DNA from: Cheilinus undulatus
Lineage: Eukaryota; Chordata; Actinopteri; Labriformes; Labridae
Direction of reading: 5' to 3'
Length of the DNA stretch: 64,000 nt
Assembly (NCBI RefSeq): GCF_018320785.1
Contig: NC_054877.1
Coordinates: 23,356,329 to 23,420,328, forward strand
Shown here piece by piece: positions 13,901-26,900 of the stretch. The position numbers and the translations under genes were made by a program. Positions within the stretch are counted from its first letter, which is position 1, and the number at the start of each line of letters is the position of its first letter. Under the pieces are notes generated by a model. It made no database searches. It saw nothing but the letters and a program-made list of their open reading frames with translations, and was not told the origin of the DNA.

Positions 13901-16900
13901 AATGGTAGCCAGGAATACTGATTAACCAGTGACTGGACAGCCCAACAGTGGTGGTCTCCACTGAAAACTGAAAACTGATTCCACTTAACTTAGAGGGTTA
14001 GGTGAGCCATAAAACTTCTGGTAAACTAATCAAACTGTTAGTCTACTCAGTTTCTTCCCTTTTCATGGAAATATGTGCATAAATATTAACCACAACATAA
14101 TCAAAATGGATGGATAAACTGCCATTTTTAATATGGAAAAAATGGAAATCCTGTGGCTTTTTCAGGCAGCATCAAGTGGACACCAAATGAGTTGCATTTC
14201 TGCATTGAATTCATTTAAAGTACTGCTTGGAAAATCCTTATGTTCATAAAAATAACTGCCTATTTATTGTTTTAACAAATGTAAAGAAGTACATTTTTTG
14301 TTTAACCTTTTTGGTCTGCACTTAATCTTTGCTTGAGACTAGCTACTAAGGTAGCATTAACAGAACAACACACTTATTCTCCAAAAAAACTGTCTGTATT
14401 CAAGTGCAGGCACCAGGTTTGGCATTAAATGGGAATGTATAGGATAAAACAATCTGTGCTTCTGCTGCTTCAGTTCTTTTTTCAGCCCATCCTGTCAAAT
14501 ACTTCATAGAGTATTAATAATGTTCTCTCCTGACCTGATATGTAGATCTTGCCGTTGTGTACTGCTCCTGCATGTGCAGCCAGAGGCTGTGGCAGAGACG
14601 ACACGTAGTTCCACTCGTTGGTCTCCAGGTTGTAGGACTCAACACTGGAGAGGTATCCGCTCTCGTTCCGACCACCAATCACATACAGGTGCCTATCGAG
14701 GCGGCAGGCAAAGAAACTGGCCCTCCTGAGGAAGCAAGTGTCAACCAGACAACACTATTAAACAAGGAAGACAAGACTTATTTGAGGATTTCTACAATTT
14801 GTGCTAAAAGAAGGAAGGATAAATTTGAGTTTCTGAACTGTTTATATAAATTTGATACAGTGAGCACCTGTTTTATGCCAATGGAGTGAGTGTATCTACT
14901 TTTGCAAGGGATGATTTTGATTTAATATCACAAATTCAAAAAGACGAATTTCAAGAAAAGAATTCATAATGAGGAAGAGGAGGGCTTTTGCTTGCAAACA
15001 AATTAATCATCTAACAAAAAATGAAGTCTTCCATTTATTATAATGTTGTTTGTGAATATGTACAGTGCTTAACAAATGTATTAGACCACTTGTCATATTT
15101 GTCTCAAAGACCATCCAGCATCATGAAGTGCTTTAATGCGGACTCTTTCATTTTCAGTGAGCTCTCCACGTTTTACCATTTTGAACAGGAATGAGGAATT
15201 TCAAACTGAATTCACCCAAATTTGAGCCAGCTCATTTGGGCTTCTCTGAGAAGTCAGAAATTAATCAAGCATAACATTCAACCACTGAAACTAATTTCTA
15301 TGTTCAGGAATAACATATTAATCAAGAAATAATAATGTGATTTACTATTTTTCCTTTTTTTTTTGTAAATCAGTAAATTTGAAAATTCATGGATAACAAT
15401 AATAATTATATTTTAGCATTAAAAATATTATTTGGGTTAAAGAGCTTCTACATATTGGTGTATTAACCATTGCAGAAACATAAATAATGATTTTGGTAAT
15501 TACCAATGCTGTTAATTTAGGGCCGCTGTGGCATAAACCTTACTTTGGTTAGGGTTAGGGTGGTCTAATAAATTTGTTAAGCACTGTATATAAAAGTCAG
15601 AAAGGGATGCAGTTCTTGTGCAGAACCTTGAAACCCCTACTGTGCGGTCTATCTGTATTCCGTTTTCACAATAACAAACACACAATCAAACAAGCAGACT
15701 TACCTCTCCTGCATAGGAGGCAGCTGTATCCAACTGTTGAATCTTGGGTCATAGCGGCTGACAAAATTAGTGCTGTGCTTTCCTGCAAAATCAGATCAAA
15801 AGAAAGATGCAGATTACTCAAATGATTCATTTTTTTTTCTACAGTTTAGGCAGGCTAAGGTAGTGATCAGCTCTCTTCTGTGCCTCTGCAGGTCTCATTT
15901 GGTATAAAAATATCTCTTAAGATCAACACCTACAGGTGATAGTTTTCTGTATTTGCACATTTCACCTCCATAAGGGTGAGCAGACATTGATTACAAGCTT
16001 ATTTTCCAATTATGTAGGATAATCTATCATTAGTGTTCCATCATAAGGTGCTAGGTGTTTGTTTTGACTACCAGAGACAAAAATAACACAGATCTGACTA
16101 CCTAGGTGGTGTACCAATGTTAGTAGGTGCCTTAAGAACAAAGGAAAGCATCAGATATGTTGGTCATTTACAGTCTTTGTTTCTTACTACTTCGATGTGT
16201 TGTCACTATTTTGCAAAAAGCACTCTTAACACTTCCACAAATGTTTCAGTGTTAATAACAGTTATTTTTCTGTGCCAATCATGGATAAGTGTTGACTGGA
16301 GTGTTGTTTGTCCACTCAGAGCTGAACTGGCTCTGCTGTGAGTGTTTTAACTATCTGAAAGTGTTACATTAACTCTGATGGGGTTGAACCTACATCAACT
16401 CTGGCTCCCTAGGTTCTCTCGGCTATGTAAATGTGACACATTTTCAGTTTGAAATCACTGGATAGACTGACTTTCAGCCATCTATGGAGGTGTTACTGTA
16501 CCGTTGGGATTCCACTGGTCCTCTCCGCCAAGCAGCAGCAGGAAGTTCTCCACCTCCACCACACAGTGATGGGCGCTGTTGTAAGGCATTACTAGACGGG
16601 ACACAAAAATAAAAGGCATCAGTCTTTAAAATGGTAATCATACAGACAAGCCATGGGTTTAAAATTATATGAAAGGTACATTAAAAACAATGCTATCAAA
16701 CATGACCTTCTATCATCACTTACCCCAAGTTATTACCATTCTCTCATGGAGGGTTTGCAACACTTCAAACTGCTGAGATGCTGACATACTGAACAGGTGT
16801 ATTGCCTTGAATTGCTTTTGAGATGCATAAGTTCAAGGTCTGCGGTATCACCCAAACAAACTTTAACATTTTAAACATATTTTAAAAAATACTGTATCAT

Positions 16901-17922
16901 ACAGATGTAAAATCAAAAGACTATATATTACTATCAGGATCTGTCAAATCTTGTTGATGGTTAATACATAATAATAATAATAAATGCAAACAAATATGTA
17001 GGTTTTTTTTCCTCATATCATGGAGTGGTTTCAATGAGTCTGCCCACCATAATTTATGTGTACAACTTTTAGTTTAGTGACATAAAAACCATTCTACATA
17101 AATTTATGATTTCAGTAGCACTGACGGGAGCTTGTCACAATACTTGTTGCTGATCTTCAACTCTCCGTCTTAACTGAGGGAGCTTTATTCGTGACATCAG
17201 ACAGAGTCCACTCTATACTGGAGTAGAAGTGACAAGGGAGCAGTATGAGAAAGGCCCCACTCTGTAATTGACTGGAAGTGGCAACCAGGCCAGGGATACC
17301 CTGCCACTTGCCCACTATCAGCTGGGATTGGCTCCAGCATCCCCAACGACTCTAAACGGGATGATCCATATAGATAATGAATGTACAGCTGGACTAAGAA
17401 TACATTTTTTCCTTATTTTTATCCATGAATGAATGAAGCTGATAAGTATTATGTCTAGCTAACCTATCAATTAACACTCAAGTCTCCTTTTACAGCATAT
17501 ATACATGGAATGAACAAAAAAAAGGGAAAAAAGTAGTGACGCACAATATGCCAATATTTCCAGTCATTTTAGCAGATACTGATGAAGTGCATAGAGAGAC
17601 TGAATCTAGAAGAGCTAAGAGAAGAGCTGGACAGTCTGGTAGTGTTTTATATTTGGGCCTTCATTTAAAACTTTCAGGGCTCATGATGGGCCTCCTTCGG
17701 TGTGTGGTCCCTCTGGCCAGTGCTTCCCAAAGTGTAGGCAGCTTTGGGCCTACACTTGAGCCTACTCTCTCTGTATCTCTGTATGCATTCATATGATATG
17801 AGTCTTTATGTTCTAGTTCTGTGTCCATAGGTTCTTCTTGGCCCTGTGCCTCATAGATTCATCTGGATATTTGGGACAAGCGACCTGCTGCTGTGGACCC
17901 ACCTAACTCCAACTACATTTAC

Positions 17923-17962
<40 letters not shown>

Positions 17963-20900
17963 GTTGTTGTTATTAATATTAATATTAATAATATTGTTAA
18001 TGATATTAATATTATTATTAATACTAGAAAAGCACCCAGAGAGCGCAGACCTCCACCATCAGCCCTATCTCCCAATAGTGAAGAATCCTTTAAAAACATT
18101 CCTGAATCCAGATGGTAATCCGGATGACTCCCAAAATCTAACTGGCCTGGAGACACAGTGAGGCAAAGCACTGGCTTTGCTACGTGTGGACTGTCATGGC
18201 GGACGCACCCATGGTCTCACTGGACGACTGAAAGTCATGGCAGAGGGTGAATATTCCTCTATTCCTCCCAGCATAGTGAGTAATCTCGGTACAATTCGCT
18301 GTCTTTCTCTCTGTCACACTCCAACTCGTCTCCTCGACCAGGGGTGTGTCATTCAAACTCTATAAACTCCAAAACTTTGAATAAGTTACTCATGTCCGCC
18401 ATCTCCTGGTGTAAAGTGGTAACAGCGCAGACCTCCGCCATTAGCCCTATCTCCCAATAGTACAGAATCCTTAAAAAAATTCCTGGATCCAGACGGTGAT
18501 CTGGATCAGTCCCAAAATCTAATCTGTTCTTCCTTATGCCATTTCTGACATTTCCTGTAAAATTTCATGAAAATCCGTCCATGACTTTTTGACTTATGTT
18601 GCTAACAAACAAATGAACAAACGAACAAACCCACCTGATCACATAACCTCCATGGCAGAAGTAATGATTATTAATATTATTGTTATTATTATAACTACTA
18701 TAATTATCACCTTCATCTATTTTTGCTAATGTCAGTATTACAGTGATCATTGCTTTATCTATTAACATCATTCTTGCTATCATTACTAGAACAGTTTTAT
18801 TGAATCCAAGAGCAATACTACTTCACTGCTAAATCTGGTAGTAATAAATTCACGGTAGTCCTTATTATAATATTAATGATTAACGCTTATCTATTATAAT
18901 AGGCCACAACAGAGTATGGTCTAGACCTGCCCACTTTGTACACTGTCTTGAGATAATTTTGGTTATGGCGCTACATAAACAAAGATTGACTGACTGATTG
19001 GTTGATTGATAGGTGGACTGCAAGAGGTCATTTCTAATAACTAAAAATCATAGAAATTTAAATTGTATTTTAAACGATCATATACATTTTATGTCTCAGA
19101 GTACCAAATCACAGCCAGAACATTTACCCCATGTCACCGTTTTATCTGTTTGATGTATACAACCCGTGTCCATGGTTGGATTTACTGGTGACAATGTTTT
19201 AACCATTCTACTGTGCTGCTTTCTTCCTGGATTTAAGAATTAATCAGTGTATTTGGAGTACAGTTTTACATTTTGCCAATATTAGAGGCCAATATACAGT
19301 GCTTAACAATTTTTTTAGACCACCACCCAAAGTAAGGTGTATGCCACAGCTGCCCTAAATTAACAGCATTGGTAATTCCCAAAATCATTTTTTATGTTTC
19401 TGCAATGGTTAATACACCAATATGTAGAAGTTCTTTAACCCAAATGATATTTCTAATGCTAAAATATAATTATTATTGTTATCCATGAATTTTCAAATTT
19501 ACTGATTTACAAAACAAACAAAAAAAAAAAATAGTAAAGCACATTATTATTTATTGATTAATATGTCAAATTATAGTTATTTACTTGCATTCCTGAACAT
19601 AAAAATGAGTTTTAGTGGTTGAATGTTATGCTTGATTAATTTCTGACTTCTCAGAGAAGCTCAATGAGCGGGCTCAAATTTGAGTGAATTCAGTTTGAAA
19701 TTTCTCATTCCTGTTCAAAATGGTAAAATGTGGAGAGCTCACTGAAAATGAAAGAGCCCGCATTAAAGCACTTCATGATGCTGGATGGTCTCTGAGACAG
19801 GTGGTCTAATAAATTTGTTAAGCACTGTATATTTACTGCTGATATGTGCGGCTGATTCATCTGCTGTGAATATGGGCAAAATGCTAAAATCTATCAATAC
19901 AGATATTTAACTTTCTCAGCTAAAATCTGCCAATACCAATATCCTGACAATAATACAGTGCATCCCTGGAAAAATCAAAATACAGTAGTGTATACGTTTT
20001 TTCCTTAACTAGGTCCTACCTTGCGTTATGTTTAAACAGAAACCAAACATATAAGTATCAGCAAGTTTTAATTTAAAATGTTGGTATTAATTTTGGTAAG
20101 ACACCTGGGGAAACAAAAGGCACTTAGAGCTTCAAGTCAAATTCACAATCAAACTGTGATGTCAGACAAGTGTCCTTGAGGGTATTTATATAATAGAAAA
20201 AAAAATGCAAAAAGCAGCTAAAATGACAAAAATGGTTCTAAAAAGTTTATTGAATAAACAACTGCACCACCAAAATAACTTTGACTAAATAAAGCTTTAA
20301 TCAAAAACTCATTCTGGTTTAATGAACTGGTAAATTGTACGTTTATGGCACTTTATCTCAAAAGTACTTTCACACTGCATGTCAGATTCACCCATTCACA
20401 GCACATTCACACACTGATGGCAGAACCTAGTATGTAAAGTGTTCATTCATTTATAATTTAATTCATACACATTAACGTCACCATTATGTGAAGTCTGCTT
20501 CATTCAAATCAGGCTACTTAACACTCCCCAGAATTTGCTGTACATGTCAGTCAGGTTGCTGCTGTCTAACACTAAAACTAAGGAAGTTTTTACTCTAATT
20601 TGATTTCATTCTAGTTACATATATAAGCACACAATACAGTTTTAGTTTCTTATTGTAAAGCCTTGTTTTTTTCAGTAAACTAAAATGGTTTTACATTTTC
20701 ATTTTTTATAATTTTTTTTTGGGTTAACTAACCTTGGAGTGAAGAGCTGGGCACTGAACCCATGGCTTCCCAGTTCCCATATTTCTTAGAAATATTTTTA
20801 CTGTCAGTACACATTTCTCATGTGATGACTATATTCATTCTGCTGTACTGAGTGTCCTATTGTTCAACAAAGGCTGCTTCTACTACACGTTAATGTCAAG

Positions 20901-23900
20901 ATTGATTTAATTGTACCATGCACTCATCACTAAAGAACAAGCTTGTTGCAGTGACTAACACGAATTTCACAACCATCAATATGAGCCAGCATTGGTGGAT
21001 TTATTGCTGCTCATTGCTTTTGTTTTGTAACCTTTCATTCATCCATCTAGAGAGAGAGATTTCTTGAGGGGAATCAAGCCTGTTGACTCTCAAAGTGGAA
21101 CAAATGAAAAATACAGGGCAGAGTAAACACGCTACTCTTTGTTACAACAATAGTATTCAATCAAGCATTTCAGTTGTATTAAAATTATACAAATTTTGGC
21201 TTTTTAAATATATTATGTCTAATAAATATGATCTTTACTGCATCATGTTCAAAAGAATGTGTCAGCACAAGTTGTCACAAATGGCTACAAGCCTTGAGCA
21301 ACAGAGGGTCCCCTTGTGGAGGATTTTCCCCTTGTGTATGTTTTTGTGCTCCCCTCCTCTCCTCCATCTTCTTCTCCTCCTGCTGAAGTGACCCCATTGA
21401 GATGTAGAGAAATGGTCTTAGGTGACAGTCATAATGAACATGATCGTGTTCACTCAATAAATCTCAGGCCCGGTGCTTTTTGAGCACAAATCAGTGGAAT
21501 GTTAAAGCCCACCTGTCTGTCTCCATCAGTCATTTCCACTGTCACCTCCCCAACGCCTGATGGATCGCAGTTGCTGCAAAATTAGACAGCCTTGAATCTC
21601 GTTTCTTTCCAATTGGCCTCTCCCTGCAATCTCACTCTGGCTGGCTGACATGTGCCGGTCCTCTATGGGAGGGGAGTCTCAGATAGGAACTAATACTACA
21701 TACCCTAAACACAGCTTTATCTTGAACGAGGGGATTAGGTTGCCTGCCTCCAGTGCACCTCAAAGACGAGTGCCATATGACTGCCAAATTCCCTTACATG
21801 CTATTTACATTATCATTCAGTCAGCAGTATATAGGACATGGATGAGCGGCTTTTTATTTGATGTCTACCGACTTGTACTTGTACTAAGAATCATCTTATA
21901 CACGTGTGAAAAGGAGATTATTGCTCTACAGTATGTCACAGGCTACAGTATGAGGAGTGCTGTGGGAGGATTTGGAACATTTGCCCTATCTCTACAGGTG
22001 TCACAGTTACATTGGTAAACAGTGGGATAAGTGGTATTTTATAATGATTGAAAGTAATGAAAATAATAAAATACATCCATTTATTTTCCCTCTTAACTGT
22101 ATAAGACTTTACAGGAAACTATCTCCTGAAAAAAGTTAGAAATTAATCTACCTATGCCCTCTTCTTGCCTAAATCTCCCACTAACCCCTGGGGCAAACAG
22201 CCATAGGAGGGCAGAATGAGCACGTCCTCTGTGAGATGGACGCCATCACTCCAGTCTACAGTGAGCTCTAGGGCTCACTAGAGGGAGTCAGAAACCTCTG
22301 CATAGAGGCACAGTCGGGGTTGGTTGAATGACTCCACAGCTAATGCACCACTGCTGCTCGAGCTCTGACGTGCCTTTAACAACCATTACAATCGCATCCC
22401 ACTGAGCTGAATTCCTTTGTTCTATGCCATGCGGCATAGATGAGGTCCATTTCCGATAGGGAGATTGTAATTTCAGGTTGGTTTACAGAGAACTAGGAGG
22501 AGTAGAGTGAAGCATTGTGGCTGAGCCCATGCCTGCCTTTGTCTTATGTTCGTTCACGCTGCTGTGGGTACACTAGATGGCAAACTTTACACTGGAATCA
22601 CCGAGCGGCAGATCTATGTGACACAGCCAGAGAGGGATCAGATTCTCCCCAAATTGTGTTGATGAATGTCTTAATCAAAGGCTGTCCCTCTCAGGTTTCG
22701 CCTCATTGAAAAGTTATGATTGAATGTTAATAATCTTCATTCCACATCCATTGTGTGGAGGCTACATCAGATGGTCACTGATGTGTTGAGGGGATGATTT
22801 TGCAGTTTTGTCCTTCCACTTGGACACGGACCATTTGAGTGTTAACTTTTTAGTTTTGAGCGATGGAAATCCCTGTTGACCTTTTGCTTGTTGTAGTTTA
22901 TACCCAGGAGTGTGAGTTAAATGAGAAATTGCCAATATAGACCCCAGAGTCTCAGGCTATAATATATGTATGGCTCCTTTAGTAGGATGCAACCAAACAT
23001 GAGCTAGGAAATACAAAATGACCACCATGAAATACTGTAATTCAAACAAAGACAGAATAAAATCAAAACTTTCTCTGAATGTTAGACTCCTCAAACCTCA
23101 AAAACAAAGGCTTGGCTTAAAGCTCTTATACAGAACTATTGATTTGTGTTGATTTTGGCAACGCCTGTGGACAAAGCATTTCCTTTAATATGCCAATTTA
23201 TGTGATAAATTCTTAGTAATTTCAATTTCTGGAAAAAAACATACCTCTTATCGGGCAGTTTCCAATTGGTCAAACAGATCCCTCACTGTGATTTTTTCGC
23301 TCCAGAGAATGTAAAAAGAAAAGGCAGTTTGCCAGGACCATTTAAAGGTACAGTTGTGAATATTAACGAAATCCAACTGTCAGGTAATAGTTTGCAATGC
23401 TCACTTCAGGTGTTAAATGTTGCAATCAGTGGAATACAAAAAAGTCTGATATTTTGTCCCTTTTGTGGTACTGTAGAAATATGCAAAATGCAAGATGATG
23501 AAGACCATGGAGGGGACCCTACTGTGTAATAATAATTCCAAGTTAATAAAAATTAAACAACTCTATAGGTACAGGTGATAAAACACTAATTTTATAATGG
23601 CCTACTTATAAATATCTGTTTCACTAGATGCCATCAGGTGAAAATTACACACTAGGGCTGTGTATTGCCAAGAATCTGGTGATATAATACATATCACAAT
23701 ACAGGGGTGCAGATATGATATATTGTGGTAAACTAAATTTTTTAACATAGTATTGCTACTAGGGCTGTCAATAGATTACAATTCTTAATCACAATTAATT
23801 TAAGAATTTCTGTAGTTAATCCAGGTCAATCGTACCCTTTATATTGCATTTAAAAATTCCATTATTTTGCATTTTAAACTGTTTTTGTTTCATTTTTGAT

Positions 23901-26900
23901 TTTTCTACTGTCTTAAACTAAGGGTAAATGACTTCCTGTTTGCATACAGACATGCTTTGATCAGTAGATCGAAGATTTTAACATGAACTTAACCACAGAA
24001 AAAGGAACTTGTTATGAATTGAAAAATAACATAAGAAAAAATTAAAAAGGTTCAGATGACTTCTGACTTGTTTGCTGAGCTGTCTGTTAGTCCTTTAAAA
24101 TAAAATGAGACAGTAAGGAGCAGTGGAGGACTTATCTTAAATCACTGTGACTGCAGGGAGACGCTGACGTGCCTTAACCTAAGTGTGTTGAAGAGGACAA
24201 TAAACGCATGTGATTGATCATGATTTTAAAAACTAGTGGACTAACTGTCGACATTGGTTAATCACACTTAACTTGATACATCTTGACAGATATAGAAACA
24301 CAAGCTTTTTAACACTATTATATAACTAGAATGGCCATCTGAGGCGGCAGACCCACGCCTAGGCAGTACCACCAAGGAACTTATGCTCCCATTAACTACT
24401 ATGGTGTTCAAAATTTCGAAGTCTGAGAAAAAACGAATGGGTGCGCGGATCATCACCAAAATCTAAGTGATTCTTCCCTGTCACTATCCTAATATTCCCT
24501 GAAAGTTTGGTGAAGATCCGACTTTCCGTTCTCGAGTTATCTTGTACACATAGAAACTAATAAAGATACAGAACCCTTTACATAACCTCCTGCCGATTTC
24601 ATCGGTGTGGGTAATAAAAATATAGTCCTGCAACACCCAGCATTATAACTATCTTTGTGCAATCTGAAGATGAAGACAATCCTTTTTGAAAGAATAGAGT
24701 AATAAAGAAATCAATACAGAGTAAATGTATGCCGATCTTTTATATTTCACGTTGTATCAGTTTGTTTGTCTGTACTTAATTTCAAGGTGTTTGTTGAGGG
24801 AGACTATGAGAGACAAGCTGGTCCTCATGCCCAACTTAAAGGACTGGTGGACTGCATTATGGGGAGAACATAATGTAACAGGCTACAGTGTTTTCATATT
24901 TCGAAGCTGTCATTCCTAACATACTAAGACGGCACAGGTCCTTACAAATAAAACTAAGTGTTACTAAGTATTGACTGTCTAAATATGGTTGCATGAGTAG
25001 AGGCCACTGGTAGCTCAACATGCTGACTTGTTCCATTGTTGATTGAGAGGCATCTACATGTTTCTGTTAACCATTAGCTGTGCTATTGCTATGATGTCTA
25101 GCTGTGAGCTCGCAGATTGTCTGAATATTTCACTCTTGCGTGGCATATCCTTCAAATGACTTGACTCTTCTACAGTCTACAACTGTACTGTCTTTAATGT
25201 TTTGGAAGCTTAAATAAGTACACACATCTGCTTTGAATGCAGCAGAAGCCAGTATCATTGGTTGCAGCCTGCAACTTGCTCAGGCCAGAGGGCCCTCGTG
25301 ATTTCAATGTCTAAAAAGAAGATAAGAGGGAAGAGTCAAATGGCAAAATGTCCGCTGCCAACGAGTGGTCAAGGTTGAATTTCCTCACAAAACTACCACA
25401 CCAACCAAGTAAATTATTAACCAATAAAATATCGATACAGCATTTCAAAATATCGATACATTACTGCGCAATTTTTGTGTATCAGTACTTTCTAAAACCA
25501 CTATTACACACTGCACCTTAAAGCGCCTAGCCTGACACCTACCTCATGGCAGTGATTACAAGCTTTAAAATTAACAATACAGACTTAATCTTATCCCCAA
25601 TGCTCTCTTTTGCTTCTTAAGGCCATAAGGAGACACCAATGCTAACTTCAGTGAGTTCCTAACCAGTTAAAAATCTCCTAACAGTAGCTTTAAATCTGGG
25701 GCCATAAAGTAGGAATATAAACAGCACTGTGGCAGACTGACAGAAAACAAAACTATGACTAATATGTACGAATGGAGAGGCCTCACTGAGATATGGCTCC
25801 AACCAAAACTAAAGGACAAAAAATTCAATATGTCCGGCAATGATGATGCAAAGCACCAAAAAGGTCTCCCATTAGCACTTGTTTGACCTTTGCAATATGG
25901 CAACAATATAGTGGTGAGCCTCAAAAGGTCACTGAAGACAGAGAGAAAGGAGAGCATAGTGCACTTTACAGAGGTGAATGCTGTGATGTCTGTGTCCTTC
26001 AATTATTTTGTCTTAAAGCCAATAGAATGGATAGAAAAGAGACGTTGTGATAACAGCATTTCAGTGTGACAATATAAAATCAATATTTTAATCCGAGATC
26101 TTGCAGCTTATGGGTTACATCCTTATATTCTTTATTTTTCTATTCTAAGTCATTTTAAATCACTTCATGTAATTTGCTTTATATGTTTGCATATGCAGCC
26201 CAATTTATCACTTTATTTATTATACAGAAATCTCATACGCTGCTTATTTTTAGTATATGTATTTTGTATGTATAACATAATCGATGTCATGTAGTGAGTA
26301 TAATAATCAAGCTACATTTAAAAGCTATTGAGGAAAAGTTGCATTCATTATTGTTCCATCTCTGCCACAATAGATCATTAGATTCCCGTAAATCTCATCA
26401 TGCATCCTGCCAGCATATTTCAGCAAAAACAAGGGAAACCGGGCATGAAGCTCCACAGTGCTGTGAAGTCACGCTCTGATTAAAAACTTATATTAAAAGT
26501 GATAGTGATACATTATTACCTAAAGGATTTAGGGAACTCCTTCCCCTCATTTTCTGTGGAAATTAACCTGTGTTAAAGTCATCCATAGGAACAACTTTGT
26601 CTCATCATAAAAAGCCACTAACACAAGATGCCCCAGGTGAAAAAAAAGTAGCAGCAGAGCTTTTGCTACTCACTTGTGAGGATCTTCCATGTCTTTTTCT
26701 CGTCGTCATAGTACTGGACTAAATTGCTAGGGAGACGATCAGGTCCAGGAGGCAAACCACCCACCAGTAACAGCATCCTCTTATTGGAACGGATTCTGTA
26801 ATGTCAAAAGTGTGGGTGTGTGGACAAGTGTTGGGAAACGGAGAACAAAACAGGTATTAAGAGTTGAAATAAAGCACCAAAGGCAAAAATGTGCACAACC

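Larger units (their letters stand above)
16592..26673 (-). other. klhl14 intron 2 (10 kb)
   Basis: The largest klhl14 intron. It holds an L2-like fragment (17270-17383), an (ATA)n microsatellite, related repeat tails (18031-18125, 18420-18665, 24318-24620), a LINE/SINE-like tail (18900-19015), copy 3 of the Tc1-derived element, and fragments beginning 'actagggctgt' (about 23650 and 23758) that recur in fish genomes. The stretch 21440-21640 is unique-looking, of balanced composition, and might be conserved non-coding DNA. No additional coding exon is seen. Confidence 0.75.

Noticed and set aside
17846..18171. Open frames with poly-Ile and Leu-Ile runs on both strands
   Set aside because: Produced by the (ATA)n microsatellite and neighbouring TTA-rich sequence.
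25667..26002. A 111-codon minus-strand frame with hydrophobic segments
   Set aside because: No splice context that fits klhl14, no family motif, and it lies within a large intron; length alone is not convincing.
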